From Corynebacterium kalidii (lineage in GTDB: Bacteria > Actinomycetota > Actinomycetes > Mycobacteriales > Mycobacteriaceae), in contig NZ_JALIEA010000012.1 in NCBI RefSeq assembly GCF_022869005.1, positions 186,001 through 250,000 on the forward strand: DNA of 64,000 bases, written 5' to 3'. This document shows, piece by piece, positions 54,684 to 64,000 of the stretch. Made by a program: the position numbers and the translations under genes. The stretch's first letter is position 1; each line of letters opens with the position of its first letter. The notes beneath the pieces are model-generated. The model was not told where the DNA came from. It saw only the letters and a program-made list of their open reading frames with translations, and did not search any database.

Positions 54684-55454
54684 CTACCGCAGGTACAGTC
54701 CGCCGTTGATGTCCCAGCAGGCGCCGGTGACGAAGTAGGCGTCCGGGCCGGTCAGCAGGGACACGGTGGCCGCGATGAACTCCGGGCTGCCCAGTCGGCG
54801 CACCGGGATGGTTTCGACGACCTCGTCGAGCCGGCTGCCGACGGTGTCGTGGACGATCGAGACGTCGTGCGGACCCGGCGAGATCGCGTTGACGGTCACC
54901 CCGGACGCGGCGAACTCCTTGGCGAAGATCTTCGTGGTCGTCAGGATCGCGCCCTTCGACGCGGCGTAGTGCGCGCCGGTGGCCGTCCCGCCGTTCTGGC
55001 CGGCGAGGGACGCCTGGTTGACGATCCTGCCGTAGCCCTGCTCGGCCATCGCGGGGCCGAAGACCTGGCATCCGAAGAAGATACTGTTGACGTTGGTGGT
55101 CAGCACCTCGTCGAACTCGTCGGTGTCCAGGGTGAGGACGTCGGCGGCCCGGGTGACCGCGGCGTTGTTGACCAGCACCGACGGGGTGCCCCACTGGTCG
55201 GTGACCCGGTCGAGGGCGTTGGTGAACCCCTCTTTGCGCGAGACGTCGAGTTCCACGGCGATCGCCGTCGACCCGTCCGGGGACAGCTCGGCGGCGAGGC
55301 CGGCGGCCTTCTCCATGTTGCGGCCGGTGACGACCACCCGGTGCCCGTCGGCGTGGAGTCGGCGGGTGATGAAGCTCCCGAGACCACCGGCGGCACCGGT
55401 GACCACGGCGATACCCGGGTGACGCCCGTCTGTCTGTGAGGTGTGTTCGCTCAT
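54684..55454 (-). CDS. iacE: Short-chain dehydrogenase/reductase (IacE-like)
   Basis: A 256-residue SDR with the cofactor motif VTGAAGGLGSFI, NNAAVTR, the catalytic serine and the YAASKGA tyrosine/lysine pair. The C-terminal ACWDINGGLYLR is typical. In iac clusters IacE acts on an early oxidised indole-acetate intermediate. The gene lies between the oxygenase beta subunit and the reductase genes, with short spacers on both sides. A general dihydrodiol dehydrogenase role would look the same at sequence level. Confidence 0.8.
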   Translation of the reverse strand: MSEHTSQTDGRHPGIAVVTGAAGGLGSFITRRLHADGHRVVVTGRNMEKAAGLAAELSPDGSTAIAVELDVSRKEGFTNALDRVTDQWGTPSVLVNNAAVTRAADVLTLDTDEFDEVLTTNVNSIFFGCQVFGPAMAEQGYGRIVNQASLAGQNGGTATGAHYAASKGAILTTTKIFAKEFAASGVTVNAISPGPHDVSIVHDTVGSRLDEVVETIPVRRLGSPEFIAATVSLLTGPDAYFVTGACWDINGGLYLR

Positions 55455-55467
55455 GGGGGTGACCTTT

Positions 55468-56007
55468 CTAGATCAGGAAGCCGGCGGCGCCGATGGCGTC
55501 CTGGCTGTCGATGAGGCGGGCGACCTTCTGCGAGATACGGTCGACACCGTTGTCGTCGAGTCGGATCCGGTGGGTGAGGTCGGCACCGAGGGTGCGCGTC
55601 TCCTGCCGTTTGTAGGCCGTGATGACCTGGGCCGACCGGAGCACCACCTCGGTGTCGGACACTTCCAGCACCTCGAAACGCGACACGGTGCGCACCGTCG
55701 ACGCCGCCGCGACGGCGCTGGGGGAGAAGCCCTGGATGAGCCGCTCGACGCGCAGGCGGCGGAGCCGCGCATCGTCGTAGATCATGTTGAGCGAGTTCTC
55801 GAAGTCCTCGGTCTCCGGGTCGACCGGCACGACGTAGTAGCCGTCGTCGGTGAACAGGCGTTCCCAGGCAGGGTAGTCCTTGCGGTCCAGCAGCGCCGCC
55901 TCATGCCACACCAGCTCGATCGCACGCTGGACACGGGGGTCGGCCAGGAACGGGGAGGCCGGTCGTGCTGCCGTCTCTGTCGTTACTGCCGTCTCACTCG
56001 TCGTCAT
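55468..56007 (-). CDS. iacD: Rieske oxygenase beta subunit (IacD-like)
   Basis: A 179-residue NTF2-fold subunit with IELVWHEAALLDRKDYPAWE at the start of the fold and DDGYYVVPVDPETED following. The N-terminal 20 residues are threonine/alanine-rich. Its start overlaps the end of the alpha-subunit gene by 14 bases, so the two are coupled. It is structural in the IacCD oxygenase. Confidence 0.85.
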   Translation of the reverse strand: MTTSETAVTTETAARPASPFLADPRVQRAIELVWHEAALLDRKDYPAWERLFTDDGYYVVPVDPETEDFENSLNMIYDDARLRRLRVERLIQGFSPSAVAAASTVRTVSRFEVLEVSDTEVVLRSAQVITAYKRQETRTLGADLTHRIRLDDNGVDRISQKVARLIDSQDAIGAAGFLI

Positions 56008-57280
56008 TGTTCATCATCCTCTTCCACATGTAGTAGGCCTCCCGCATCCCCGTCTCATCGGTGACGTGGGACGTCGGCCAGTTCTCGTCCTCGGTGGTGT
56101 ATTCGCGACCGAGGCCGCGGTTGATCATGATCGGCATCCCGGGGTTGCCGCCGGCGCCGATCTGCACCCGGTCCCAGCCCTCGGAGTCGTCGGGGCTGCC
56201 GAAACCGAACGGCCCCTGGAAGTGCTCGTGGATACGCAGCCGCTCCCGGTTGACCGACTCGGGTCCGCCGTCCATGCCCAGCGCCATGTGCCAGATCTCG
56301 GTCTCGTCCACCGAGACCGGGATGAGCACCCGGAAGAACGCCGAGGACATCGCGATATTCGGGAACATGTTCAGGTTGAACCCGCAGCCGTGCATCGACC
56401 GCATGAAGCGACGGATCCGCTCCGGGCTCTCTCCGGCGGCCTCGAGCTCCTCGACGATGTGGTTGAACCGGGGCTGGATCTCCTCGGTCCCGTCGTCGAC
56501 GTCGAGGTCCATATGGGCGGTCGCCATGATGCTGACACTGTGGCCGTTGCCCAGGGCGTGGGTCTCGGCGGCCGGGTCGTCCATGAACGACATCATGTCC
56601 GCGGTCTCGGAGTCGACGGACGCCATCCAGGACTTGTGGACCATGGGGAAGTGGTAGCCGTCGGTGGTGTTCTCCAACTGGATCTTCCAGTTGCCCTTGA
56701 ACCGGAACTTGTGGACGCCGATGACCTTGCAGGGGTAGCCGTTGGTCTGTTTGAAGAAGCGCTCCATCCAGATCTTCGCGTCGCCGAGGTGCTCCTCGAG
56801 CGGCTCGATGTCGTCGTTGAAGGTCGCGAAGATCATGCCGAGGTAGCTCTCGGTACGCAGCTTCTGGAGGCCGAAGTCCTTCTTGTCGATCAGTCCCTCG
56901 TAGCCGTCGGGGTAGGGGATGCCACGCAGGCGCCCGTCGTGGGTGTAGGACCAGTTGTGGTACGGGCAGGTGAAACCGTTCGCCTTGCCGCTGCGCTGGT
57001 CACAGACCGTGGCGCCGCGGTGACGGCACCGGTTGAGCAGCGTGTTGAAGTTACCCTTGCGGTCGCGGTTGACGATGACCGGCTGGTCACCGACCCAGGT
57101 CGTCTTGAACGACCCGGACTCGGGGATCTCGCTCTCGTGCGCGACCCACACCCAGGTGCGGTAGAAGATCCGCTTCATCTCCTCGCGGAAGATCTCGGGG
57201 TCGGTGTAGAGACGTCCGGCGACGCGGTCGTCCTCCACCAGGTCGGCGAAGTTGGTGCGGTTGTCGGTGGGGATGGTCAT
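55994..57280 (-). CDS. iacC: Rieske oxygenase alpha subunit (IacC-like)
   Basis: A 428-residue catalytic subunit. The Rieske ligands are in CRHRGATVC and CPYHNWSY, and the mononuclear iron site in ENTTDGYHFPMVHKSW. In known iac systems this oxygenase acts on the dioxindole-acetate stage on the way to catechol. The ATG at 57280 has GAGGAG upstream; an open frame reaches 57418 without a site. It is about 60 residues shorter than BenA in this window, because BenA has longer N- and C-terminal arms. Confidence 0.85.
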   Translation of the reverse strand: MTIPTDNRTNFADLVEDDRVAGRLYTDPEIFREEMKRIFYRTWVWVAHESEIPESGSFKTTWVGDQPVIVNRDRKGNFNTLLNRCRHRGATVCDQRSGKANGFTCPYHNWSYTHDGRLRGIPYPDGYEGLIDKKDFGLQKLRTESYLGMIFATFNDDIEPLEEHLGDAKIWMERFFKQTNGYPCKVIGVHKFRFKGNWKIQLENTTDGYHFPMVHKSWMASVDSETADMMSFMDDPAAETHALGNGHSVSIMATAHMDLDVDDGTEEIQPRFNHIVEELEAAGESPERIRRFMRSMHGCGFNLNMFPNIAMSSAFFRVLIPVSVDETEIWHMALGMDGGPESVNRERLRIHEHFQGPFGFGSPDDSEGWDRVQIGAGGNPGMPIMINRGLGREYTTEDENWPTSHVTDETGMREAYYMWKRMMNNDDE

Positions 57281-57306
57281 GGGGAAGGCTCCTCGTGTGC
57301 GGTGGA

Positions 57307-57681
57307 TCAGAGTGCGACGTCGTCGCGGATGGTCAGTTCCCTTCCCATCCGGGCCTCGATGGTGAAGTAGCGCCACAGGGCGTGCTCCTCGACCCGGATG
57401 GTGCGCAGCAGGTTGCACGCCTCCTTCACCGTCGGCTGGTCGCGGACGTCGGCCAGGACGTAGAACGTCCAGGGCCAGCCTGTGGACGGGCCGACCATGT
57501 GGGCGTCGTCGTCGAACGTGCCGATGATGTCGACCCCGTCCATGTCACGGAGCTGGGTGAGGAAGCTCTGGGTGGCGATCCAGACCTTGCCGATGTCGTC
57601 TTTCGGCAGGTCGAAGAAGTTCTGGTTGTTCCCGACACAGAACAGGGTGCGCAGCGGGGTGGCGGAGGGTGAGTCTGACAT
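57307..57681 (-). CDS. iacB: IacB-like small protein
   Basis: A 124-residue protein beginning near TLFCVGNNQNFFDLPKDD, with a ferredoxin-like alpha/beta pattern (FYVLADVRDQPTVKEACNLL, then HALWRYFTIEARMG). It matches in size and position the IacB protein of indole-3-acetate clusters, lying between the flavin monooxygenase gene iacA and the oxygenase gene iacC. Its biochemical role is not firmly known; the fold would suit a small dimeric enzyme. AAGGAA precedes the ATG. Confidence 0.78.
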   Translation of the reverse strand: MSDSPSATPLRTLFCVGNNQNFFDLPKDDIGKVWIATQSFLTQLRDMDGVDIIGTFDDDAHMVGPSTGWPWTFYVLADVRDQPTVKEACNLLRTIRVEEHALWRYFTIEARMGRELTIRDDVAL

Positions 57682-57716
57682 GGGGGTTCCTTGGTGGTTC
57701 GGGTGTTCGGTGGGGG

Positions 57717-58889
57717 TCAGGGGAAGCTCGGGATTCCGGCGTCGAGGCCGAGCAGCAGGGCGCCGCCGGCTTCGAAGGTGTTCTCCTGGAGCATCGCGTG
57801 CTGGGCTGGGACCAGGCCGTCCTGCAGGAACCGTTGGAGCGGGTGACCGTTGAAGATTGCACCGGTCCCGGCGAGGTCGAAGGCCGCCAGCACGACCTGT
57901 CGGCCGGCCTGTGCCGCGTGGGAGGCCGCGATCCGCAGCAGGGCGCGGTCCTCGACGGTGATCTCCTCGCCGGCGACGGCTTTCGCCCAGACGTCGTCGG
58001 TGGTCTCGTAGAAGAAGGCGCGGGCCGACCGGAGCTCTGCCTCGGCGTGGGCGAGCCCCAGCTTGTAGACCGGCCGGTTGCCCTTGGCCGTGCCACCGGT
58101 GACCGACGTCGACGCCGCCCCGTGCTCGCGGATGTGGTCGAGTGCCCCGCGTCCGGCGCCCAACGCGGTGACGGCAAGGACCTGGGCGGCGTAGGCCAGC
58201 GCGGGGTACCGGGTCAGCGGTTCGTCCACGGTGGGGGTCCCGCCCCGGACGAAGGTGAGCTCGTCGGGGATGAACAGGTCCTTCACCTGCACATTGTGCG
58301 AGCCGGTGGACTTCATCCCCGCCACGTCCCAGTTCTCGACGATCTCCACGTCGTCCGGGTGGACCAGGGCCGTCAGCGGGCGTCCCTCGGTCTCCGGGCC
58401 ACCCCGGAGTCCGATCCCCAGGATGTCGGCGCCGCGACAACCCGAGGCGAAGAACCAGGTGCCGGAGGCGATCCAGCCACCGTCGACGCGTCGTGCCTCG
58501 ATCATCGGGAACATCCCGCCGGCGAAGACGACGTCCACGCTCTTTCCGTAGAGCGTGCGCTGGGTGTCTTCGGGAAGGGCCGAGAAGTACGTCAGTGCTG
58601 AACCGAAGCTGGCGACCCAGCCGGTGGACGGGTCGATCGCCGAGATCTCCTCGATCCGGCGCATGAAGTCCGACGGTGCCTGCGGTTCGCCCCCGAAGGT
58701 GGCCGGCGTGGACGCACGGTAGATCCCCGCCTTGACCAGCAGGTCCACGTAGTCCTTCGGGACGTGGCCGAGCCGGGTGAACTCGTCGCGCCGGTCCCGG
58801 AGGACCGCCAGCGCGTGAGCGAACGCGGCGTCACGGGCCGGCCCGGCAGGTTCCGCCTGTGTGGTGAATTCGACGTCGTCGAGTAGCAC
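57717..58889 (-). CDS. iacA: Acyl-CoA dehydrogenase-fold flavin monooxygenase (IacA-like)
   Basis: A 390-residue protein of the acyl-CoA dehydrogenase/class D flavin monooxygenase superfamily. The N-terminal helical domain includes FMRRIEEISAIDPSTGWVA, the middle beta domain GGWIASGTWFFASGCRGAD and the C-terminal helical domain carries the flavin-facing arginine-rich helices. IacA members oxidise indole-3-acetate using reduced flavin from IacG. GTG at 58889 has GGAGG four bases upstream. It is the first gene of iacABCDEF and divergent from the sensor kinase gene. Confidence 0.83.
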   Translation of the reverse strand: MLLDDVEFTTQAEPAGPARDAAFAHALAVLRDRRDEFTRLGHVPKDYVDLLVKAGIYRASTPATFGGEPQAPSDFMRRIEEISAIDPSTGWVASFGSALTYFSALPEDTQRTLYGKSVDVVFAGGMFPMIEARRVDGGWIASGTWFFASGCRGADILGIGLRGGPETEGRPLTALVHPDDVEIVENWDVAGMKSTGSHNVQVKDLFIPDELTFVRGGTPTVDEPLTRYPALAYAAQVLAVTALGAGRGALDHIREHGAASTSVTGGTAKGNRPVYKLGLAHAEAELRSARAFFYETTDDVWAKAVAGEEITVEDRALLRIAASHAAQAGRQVVLAAFDLAGTGAIFNGHPLQRFLQDGLVPAQHAMLQENTFEAGGALLLGLDAGIPSFP

Positions 58890-59059
58890 GTATCCTCCAG
58901 GTTTTCAGGTGTCGTCGGTGGATTATTCCTCTCCGACGTTATGGTTCCGGCGCGTCGGCGACTATTGGGGAAACCCCCGGGCACAGCTACAGGAATCCTT
59001 ATTCACCGGTGCTGCAATCCCTCTTCCAGCGGTTTTCCCAGGCGCCTATAGTGGGGTCC
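58890..59059. promoter_or_regulatory. Divergent promoter region of iacABCDEF and the sensor kinase
   Basis: This region carries ggggaaacccccgg at 58967-58980, a self-complementary relative of the two motifs at 51108-51215. On the kinase side TATAGT at 59047-59052 ends only seven bases before the ATG at 59060, so the kinase mRNA may be leaderless. Confidence 0.45.
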
Positions 59060-60631
59060 ATGGATTTCGGCGCAGAAAGTTTCCGGGTGCTGGCGGATAA
59101 TTCGTCGAATGGCTGGTTGGTCCACGACGCAAAGTCGAAGCGCATCCTCTGGGCGAACCGGACGGCGTGCGAGACGTTCGGCTACACCGTCGAGGAGCTG
59201 CGGTCCCTCAAGGCGCACCACATGAGCTCCCGGGACCCGAGGTACCGGCGGGCGATGGGGACGGCGTGGTTGCAGGCGGCGGTGGTCTACGGGGGCAACA
59301 AGCGGTTGTGGCGCTACGCCAGCAGGGACGGCAGTGAGTTCATGGCGGACGCGATCGCCACCCTGGTGACCCTTCCCGCCGCCGCGGTCACCGACGGCCC
59401 CGAGGGATCTGGCGGCCCTGAGGGATCTGACGGCTCTGACGGAGCTACCGCCGGTGACCAGGGCATCGACGTCATCCTGGTGGAGTTCCGGGTGCTCCGG
59501 GAGGCGGAGGTGGTCCCGGATTCGAGCAAGTGGGTGGAGGACTCCCTCGACCGCCTGATGCTGCACACCTCCTCGGGCATGATGCTGCTGGACCGCGACT
59601 ACCGGGTCGAGGACGTGTCCCCGTTCGCGGCGAAGCTGGTCGGGTCCTCGGTGGAGGACATGCTGGGGGTCCGACTCGACGAACTCGCCGAGATCGACAC
59701 CCCGCTCGACGACATGATCGTGTTGTCGGAGATGAGCAAGCCCGACGGTGCGCTGACCGTCCGTATGAAGGTCTCCAGCGAGAGTGGGGAGGTGCGGTGG
59801 CTGGCGGGGAACCTGGACAACGTCATCCTCGATGACGGGTGTGTCCGCGTGCTCACGGTGCGGGACATCTCGAACAAGGTCGAGTGGGAGCGCCGCAACG
59901 CCTACCAGGAGCAGAACCTGCAGTACATGAGCCGCTACAACGCTATGGGGGACATGGCGATGATCCTGGCCCACGACCTGGGGCAGCCGATCGCGGCGGC
60001 CACGAACTACCTGGACGGGGTACGGCGGCGCCTGGTGCACGACGGTGGCGGGAACCCCTCCCTGACGTACGGTCTGGACCAGGCGGGTACCCAGCTGGAG
60101 CGGGTGGCCGACATCGTCTCGTCGGTGAAGAAGTACGTCCGGCGGATCGAGAACATCAGCACCTCCGTCGACCTCAACGACGCGCTCGAGGAGAGCCTCT
60201 ACTTCGTCCGGCTACGGGCCGAGGACAAGGGCGTCGAGGTGATCTCCGACCTGTGCCGGGAACCCCTGGTGATCGTGGGGGAGAGCGTGCTCATTGGCCA
60301 GGTGATCATCAACATCTGCGTCAACGCCATCGACGAGGTCAGCCTGCCCGCCACCGAGGAGAAGTACATGGAGGTGTCGACCGAACGTACCGGGAACACT
60401 GCCTCTGTCCTGGTCCGCGACCGGGGGAGGGGCATGACGCGGGTGCCCGCCGACATGCTCGCCGCCGGGGCGTTCTCGTCGAAGAGCGACGGGTCGGGTA
60501 TCGGCCTGGTGATCTGCGAGCACATCGTCCAGCGCCACGGCGGCACCATCACCTATGAACCCAACGAGCCGCGCGGCACCACCGTGCGGATCAGCTTCCC
60601 CCTGGACAAACCGCGACTGGACAAACCGTGA
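59060..60631 (+). CDS. Soluble PAS sensor histidine kinase, likely partner of the iac response regulator
   Basis: A 523-residue kinase without transmembrane segments. The first PAS domain (about 5-130) has TACETFGYTVEEL, and a second, PAS-like domain (about 165-285) begins MLLDRDYRVEDVSPF. The phosphoacceptor is histidine 305 in ILAHDLGQPIAAATNY, and the ATPase has NICVNAIDEV, DRGRGM and GSGIGLVICEHI. A glycine/serine/aspartate repeat linker separates the PAS domains. ATG at 59060 is preferred over an upstream GTG at 59009 because of the promoter position. It lies divergent from iacA and is probably the cytosolic sensor that phosphorylates the regulator encoded at 53033. Confidence 0.82.
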   Translation: MDFGAESFRVLADNSSNGWLVHDAKSKRILWANRTACETFGYTVEELRSLKAHHMSSRDPRYRRAMGTAWLQAAVVYGGNKRLWRYASRDGSEFMADAIATLVTLPAAAVTDGPEGSGGPEGSDGSDGATAGDQGIDVILVEFRVLREAEVVPDSSKWVEDSLDRLMLHTSSGMMLLDRDYRVEDVSPFAAKLVGSSVEDMLGVRLDELAEIDTPLDDMIVLSEMSKPDGALTVRMKVSSESGEVRWLAGNLDNVILDDGCVRVLTVRDISNKVEWERRNAYQEQNLQYMSRYNAMGDMAMILAHDLGQPIAAATNYLDGVRRRLVHDGGGNPSLTYGLDQAGTQLERVADIVSSVKKYVRRIENISTSVDLNDALEESLYFVRLRAEDKGVEVISDLCREPLVIVGESVLIGQVIINICVNAIDEVSLPATEEKYMEVSTERTGNTASVLVRDRGRGMTRVPADMLAAGAFSSKSDGSGIGLVICEHIVQRHGGTITYEPNEPRGTTVRISFPLDKPRLDKP

Positions 60632-60646
60632 CCGGACAAACCGTGA
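60602..60646 (+). repeat. Three tandem 15-base copies across the kinase stop codon
   Basis: The unit ctggacaaaccgcga is present at 60602-60616, with variants at 60617-60631 and 60632-60646. The second copy has TGA in place of CGA and so supplies the stop codon; the third is untranslated. The protein therefore ends LDKPRLDKP. Copy-number change here would alter the C terminus. Confidence 0.7.
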
Positions 60647-60802
60647 CCTGACCACCACGGTCGGCGCCCCGCATCCGGGGGTGGGGATTGCCCCGACCCG
60701 GCTAAGGGAGGACCACGGTGGCGTTGCCACGGGCCCGCCCGCAGGTCACAGTGGAGACAGTCGGACGGCAGCACCGTCCCCCGAGCGCAAGGAGAGCGTG
60801 AG

Positions 60803-61984
60803 ATGACGGAGACAGACCGGACGTCAGACCGGGCACAGCAGCAGACGGGCCGGGACGGCGGCGGCCCCGGGGGAGAGGCGCTCTCCTTCACCCATGTCAC
60901 CGCCGGCCAGCGGGTGCTGTTCGGCTCGGGGAGCGCGGCGGCGCACCTGGCCGCCGAGGTGGACCGACTGGGCGCGCGCTCGGTGATGGTCATCGCCTCG
61001 GAACGGGAACGTGCACTGGCCGGGGAGGTCACCGCTCAGGTGGAGGTCGCGCTGTGGCACACCGACGTGGTCATGCACGTCCCGGTGGAGACCGCGGCCG
61101 CGGCACGGGAGGCGGCGCAGGCCGCGGGGATCGACCTGGTGGTGTGCGTCGGAGGTGGGTCGACCACCGGACTCGCCAAGGCCGTCGCATTGACCGGACG
61201 CCAGCCGATCGTGGCGGTACCCACCACCTACGCCGGCTCCGAGGCCACCAACGTCTGGGGGCTCACCGAGGACGGCCGCAAGACCACGGGAGTGGACGAC
61301 GCCGTCCTGCCGGTGAGCGTGATCTACGACGCCAGCCTCACGGTGACTCTGCCCGTGGAGATGTCCGTGGCCTCCGGTCTCAACGGGCTCGCCCACTGCG
61401 TGGACTCGCTGTGGGCGCCACGGGCCGACCCGATCAACGCGGCGATGGCCGCCGAGGGGATCCGTGCCCTGAGTGAGGGGCTGCCCCTGATCGTCGACGA
61501 CCCGCGCAGTACCGCCGGCCGCGACCTCGCGCTCTACGGCGCCTACCTCTCGGCGGTGGCGTTCTCGTCGGCGGGCTCCGGCCTGCACCACAAGATCTGC
61601 CACGTCCTGGGCGGGACGTTCGATCTTCCGCACGCCCAGACGCACGCCATCGTCCTGCCGTACGTGCTCGCCTTCAACGGGCCCGCGGCTCCGGCCGCCG
61701 AGGCCCGCGCGGCGCAGGCGTTCGGTGCCGCCACCGCGCTGTCCGGCCTCGACCGGCTCCGTGACCGGGTGGGGGCGCCGCGCCGGCTCGCCGACCTCGG
61801 GTTCACCGCCGCGGACATCCCTGTCGCGGTGGACATCGTCCTGCAGAACATCCCGGCCGGCAATCCACGGACCGTCACCGTAGAGGGGCTCACCGCCCTG
61901 CTGCACGCCGCGCTCGACGGCTCCGACCCCGCAGACACCAGCACCATCACCACCACCACCACCGACTTACGCACCGAGGAGTGA
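60803..61984 (+). CDS. Maleylacetate reductase
   Basis: A 393-residue member of the iron-alcohol-dehydrogenase fold that reduces maleylacetate to 3-oxoadipate with NAD(P)H. The NAD motif [12 protein letters not shown], the [15 protein letters not shown] segment, and [18 protein letters not shown] with its histidines are characteristic. The N terminus is some 30 residues longer than usual and rich in glycine and glutamine, but AGGAGAG supports this ATG. It is followed after seven bases by hydroxyquinol 1,2-dioxygenase, whose product is its substrate. Confidence 0.9.
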   Translation: MTETDRTSDRAQQQTGRDGGGPGGEALSFTHVTAGQRVLFGSGSAAAHLAAEVDRLGARSVMVIASERERALAGEVTAQVEVALWHTDVVMHVPVETAAAAREAAQAAGIDLVVCVGGGSTTGLAKAVALTGRQPIVAVPTTYAGSEATNVWGLTEDGRKTTGVDDAVLPVSVIYDASLTVTLPVEMSVASGLNGLAHCVDSLWAPRADPINAAMAAEGIRALSEGLPLIVDDPRSTAGRDLALYGAYLSAVAFSSAGSGLHHKICHVLGGTFDLPHAQTHAIVLPYVLAFNGPAAPAAEARAAQAFGAATALSGLDRLRDRVGAPRRLADLGFTAADIPVAVDIVLQNIPAGNPRTVTVEGLTALLHAALDGSDPADTSTITTTTTDLRTEE

Positions 61985-61991
61985 CCCCGGC

Positions 61992-62918
61992 ATGACGACC
62001 CCGACCCACGCGACCCCAGAGCACGGCGACCGGCAGACCGCGGTGGAGGAGGACCTGCTCCAGCGGGTCCTGGACTCCTTCTCCGGATGCGACGACCCCC
62101 GGCTCAGGGAGATCATGGAGGCTGTCGTCCGGCACCTCCACGGCCTGATCCGGGAGGTCCGGCTCACCGAGGACGAATGGCGCCACGCCATCGACTTCCT
62201 GACCCAGGTCGGCCACATCACCGACGACACCCGGCAGGAGTTCATCCTGCTGTCCGACACACTCGGTGCGTCGATGCAGACGATCGCCGTGAACAACGAG
62301 GCCTACCGCAACGCCACCGAGGCCACCGTGTTCGGCCCGTTCTTCGTCGACGACGCCCCGGCGATCCCGCTGGGCGGTGACATCGCCGCCGGCGCCCAGG
62401 GCGAGCCCGCCTGGATCGAGGGGACGGTCACCGACACCGACGGGACCCCCGTCCCCGGGGCCCGTATCGAGGTGTGGGAGTGCGACGAGGAAGGCCTGTA
62501 CGACGTGCAGTACGACGACGGCCGGACCGCCGCCCGGGCCCACCTGGTCAGCGACGAGCAGGGCCGTTACCGGTTCTGGGGGCTGACACCGGTGCCGTAC
62601 CCCATTCCGCACGACGGGCCGGTCGGACGCATGCTCGACGCGGTGGGACGCTCCCCGGTACGCGCAGCCCACCTGCACTTCATGGTCACCGCGCCGGGGT
62701 TGCGCCGGTTGGTCACCCACATCTTCGTCGACGGTGACCCGCAGCTGGCGATCGGCGATTCGGTGTTCGGGGTGAAGGATTCCCTGGTGACCGCCTTCGA
62801 GCGACAGCCGGCCGGGACCGCGACGCCCGACGGCCGGGATCTCGGCGGGAAGGAATGGAGCAGGGCGCGGTTCGACATCGTCCTGGCCCCGGAGGATATC
62901 CCCGACACACACCACTGA
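61992..62918 (+). CDS. Hydroxyquinol 1,2-dioxygenase
   Basis: A 308-residue intradiol dioxygenase. The ferric iron ligands are expected at the tyrosines in GLYDVQY and [11 protein letters not shown] and the histidines in AAHLHFMV. The N-terminal helical dimerisation domain includes [28 protein letters not shown] before the histidines is the pattern of hydroxyquinol-type rather than catechol-type enzymes. It forms maleylacetate from 1,2,4-benzenetriol. Pairing with maleylacetate reductase gives the full lower hydroxyquinol route; no upstream resorcinol or phenol hydroxylase gene is in view. Confidence 0.88.
   Translation: MTTPTHATPEHGDRQTAVEEDLLQRVLDSFSGCDDPRLREIMEAVVRHLHGLIREVRLTEDEWRHAIDFLTQVGHITDDTRQEFILLSDTLGASMQTIAVNNEAYRNATEATVFGPFFVDDAPAIPLGGDIAAGAQGEPAWIEGTVTDTDGTPVPGARIEVWECDEEGLYDVQYDDGRTAARAHLVSDEQGRYRFWGLTPVPYPIPHDGPVGRMLDAVGRSPVRAAHLHFMVTAPGLRRLVTHIFVDGDPQLAIGDSVFGVKDSLVTAFERQPAGTATPDGRDLGGKEWSRARFDIVLAPEDIPDTHH

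Positions 62919-64000
<1,082 letters not shown>

Overview
The window is high-GC actinobacterial DNA, most probably from Corynebacterium or a close relative. The inference rests on benABCD followed directly by a LuxR-type ATPase regulator and a BenE permease, an arrangement I recall from Corynebacterium glutamicum. It is supported by tightly overlapping ATGA/GTGA operons, two intradiol dioxygenase genes, and a degraded gene of the mycothiol-linked maleylpyruvate isomerase family. Nearly all of the DNA encodes catabolism of carboxylic and aromatic acids. Both window ends cut genes: an aminotransferase-domain gene on the left and catechol 1,2-dioxygenase on the right.

Layout. 1-2042: the end of a MocR-type aminotransferase gene and an unknown protein. 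2134-10419: a LysR regulator divergent from a complete biotin-independent malonate decarboxylase operon (madL-madM-mdcA-mdcB-mdcCD-mdcE-mdcG-mdcH), in which the acyl carrier protein is fused to the beta subunit. 10703-18875: a beta-oxidation-like operon (tandem CoA-transferase, crotonase, thiolase-like protein, two acyl-CoA dehydrogenases) with a convergent LysR gene. 19186-20310: an anchored secreted protein and the remnant of a maleylpyruvate isomerase-family gene. 20578-31306: a self-sufficient P450, two MarR regulators, a GntP permease and a homogentisate operon (dioxygenase, unknown protein, fumarylacetoacetase, 3-oxoacid CoA-transferase A/B, hydrolase). 31340-37369: two small membrane proteins, a GMC oxidoreductase, an MFS transporter, a LuxR regulator and a histone-deacetylase-like amidohydrolase.

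37467-45894 (minus strand) is the benzoate cluster benABCD-benR-benE. 46016-49083 is a TRAP transporter. 49261-58889 matches an indole-3-acetic acid (auxin) degradation set, iacA-I. It is split into iacABCDEF and iacGI on the minus strand, with iacH, a small unknown gene and a FixJ-like response regulator on the plus strand between them. A soluble PAS histidine kinase lies divergently upstream of iacA. 60803-64000 holds maleylacetate reductase, hydroxyquinol 1,2-dioxygenase and catechol 1,2-dioxygenase.

How it works together: benzoate (BenABCD) and indole-3-acetate (Iac) both lead to catechol, which CatA opens. Hydroxyquinol is opened and reduced to 3-oxoadipate, homogentisate goes to fumarate plus acetoacetate, and malonate goes to acetate plus CO2. 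The most unusual feature is that two reductases supplying oxygenases carry ligand-binding domains normally found in transcription factors: BenC has a GntR-type FCD domain and the IacG-like flavin reductase an IclR-type effector domain. Neither has a DNA-binding domain. A second strong lead is an unknown protein in the place where a maleylacetoacetate isomerase would be expected in the homogentisate operon.
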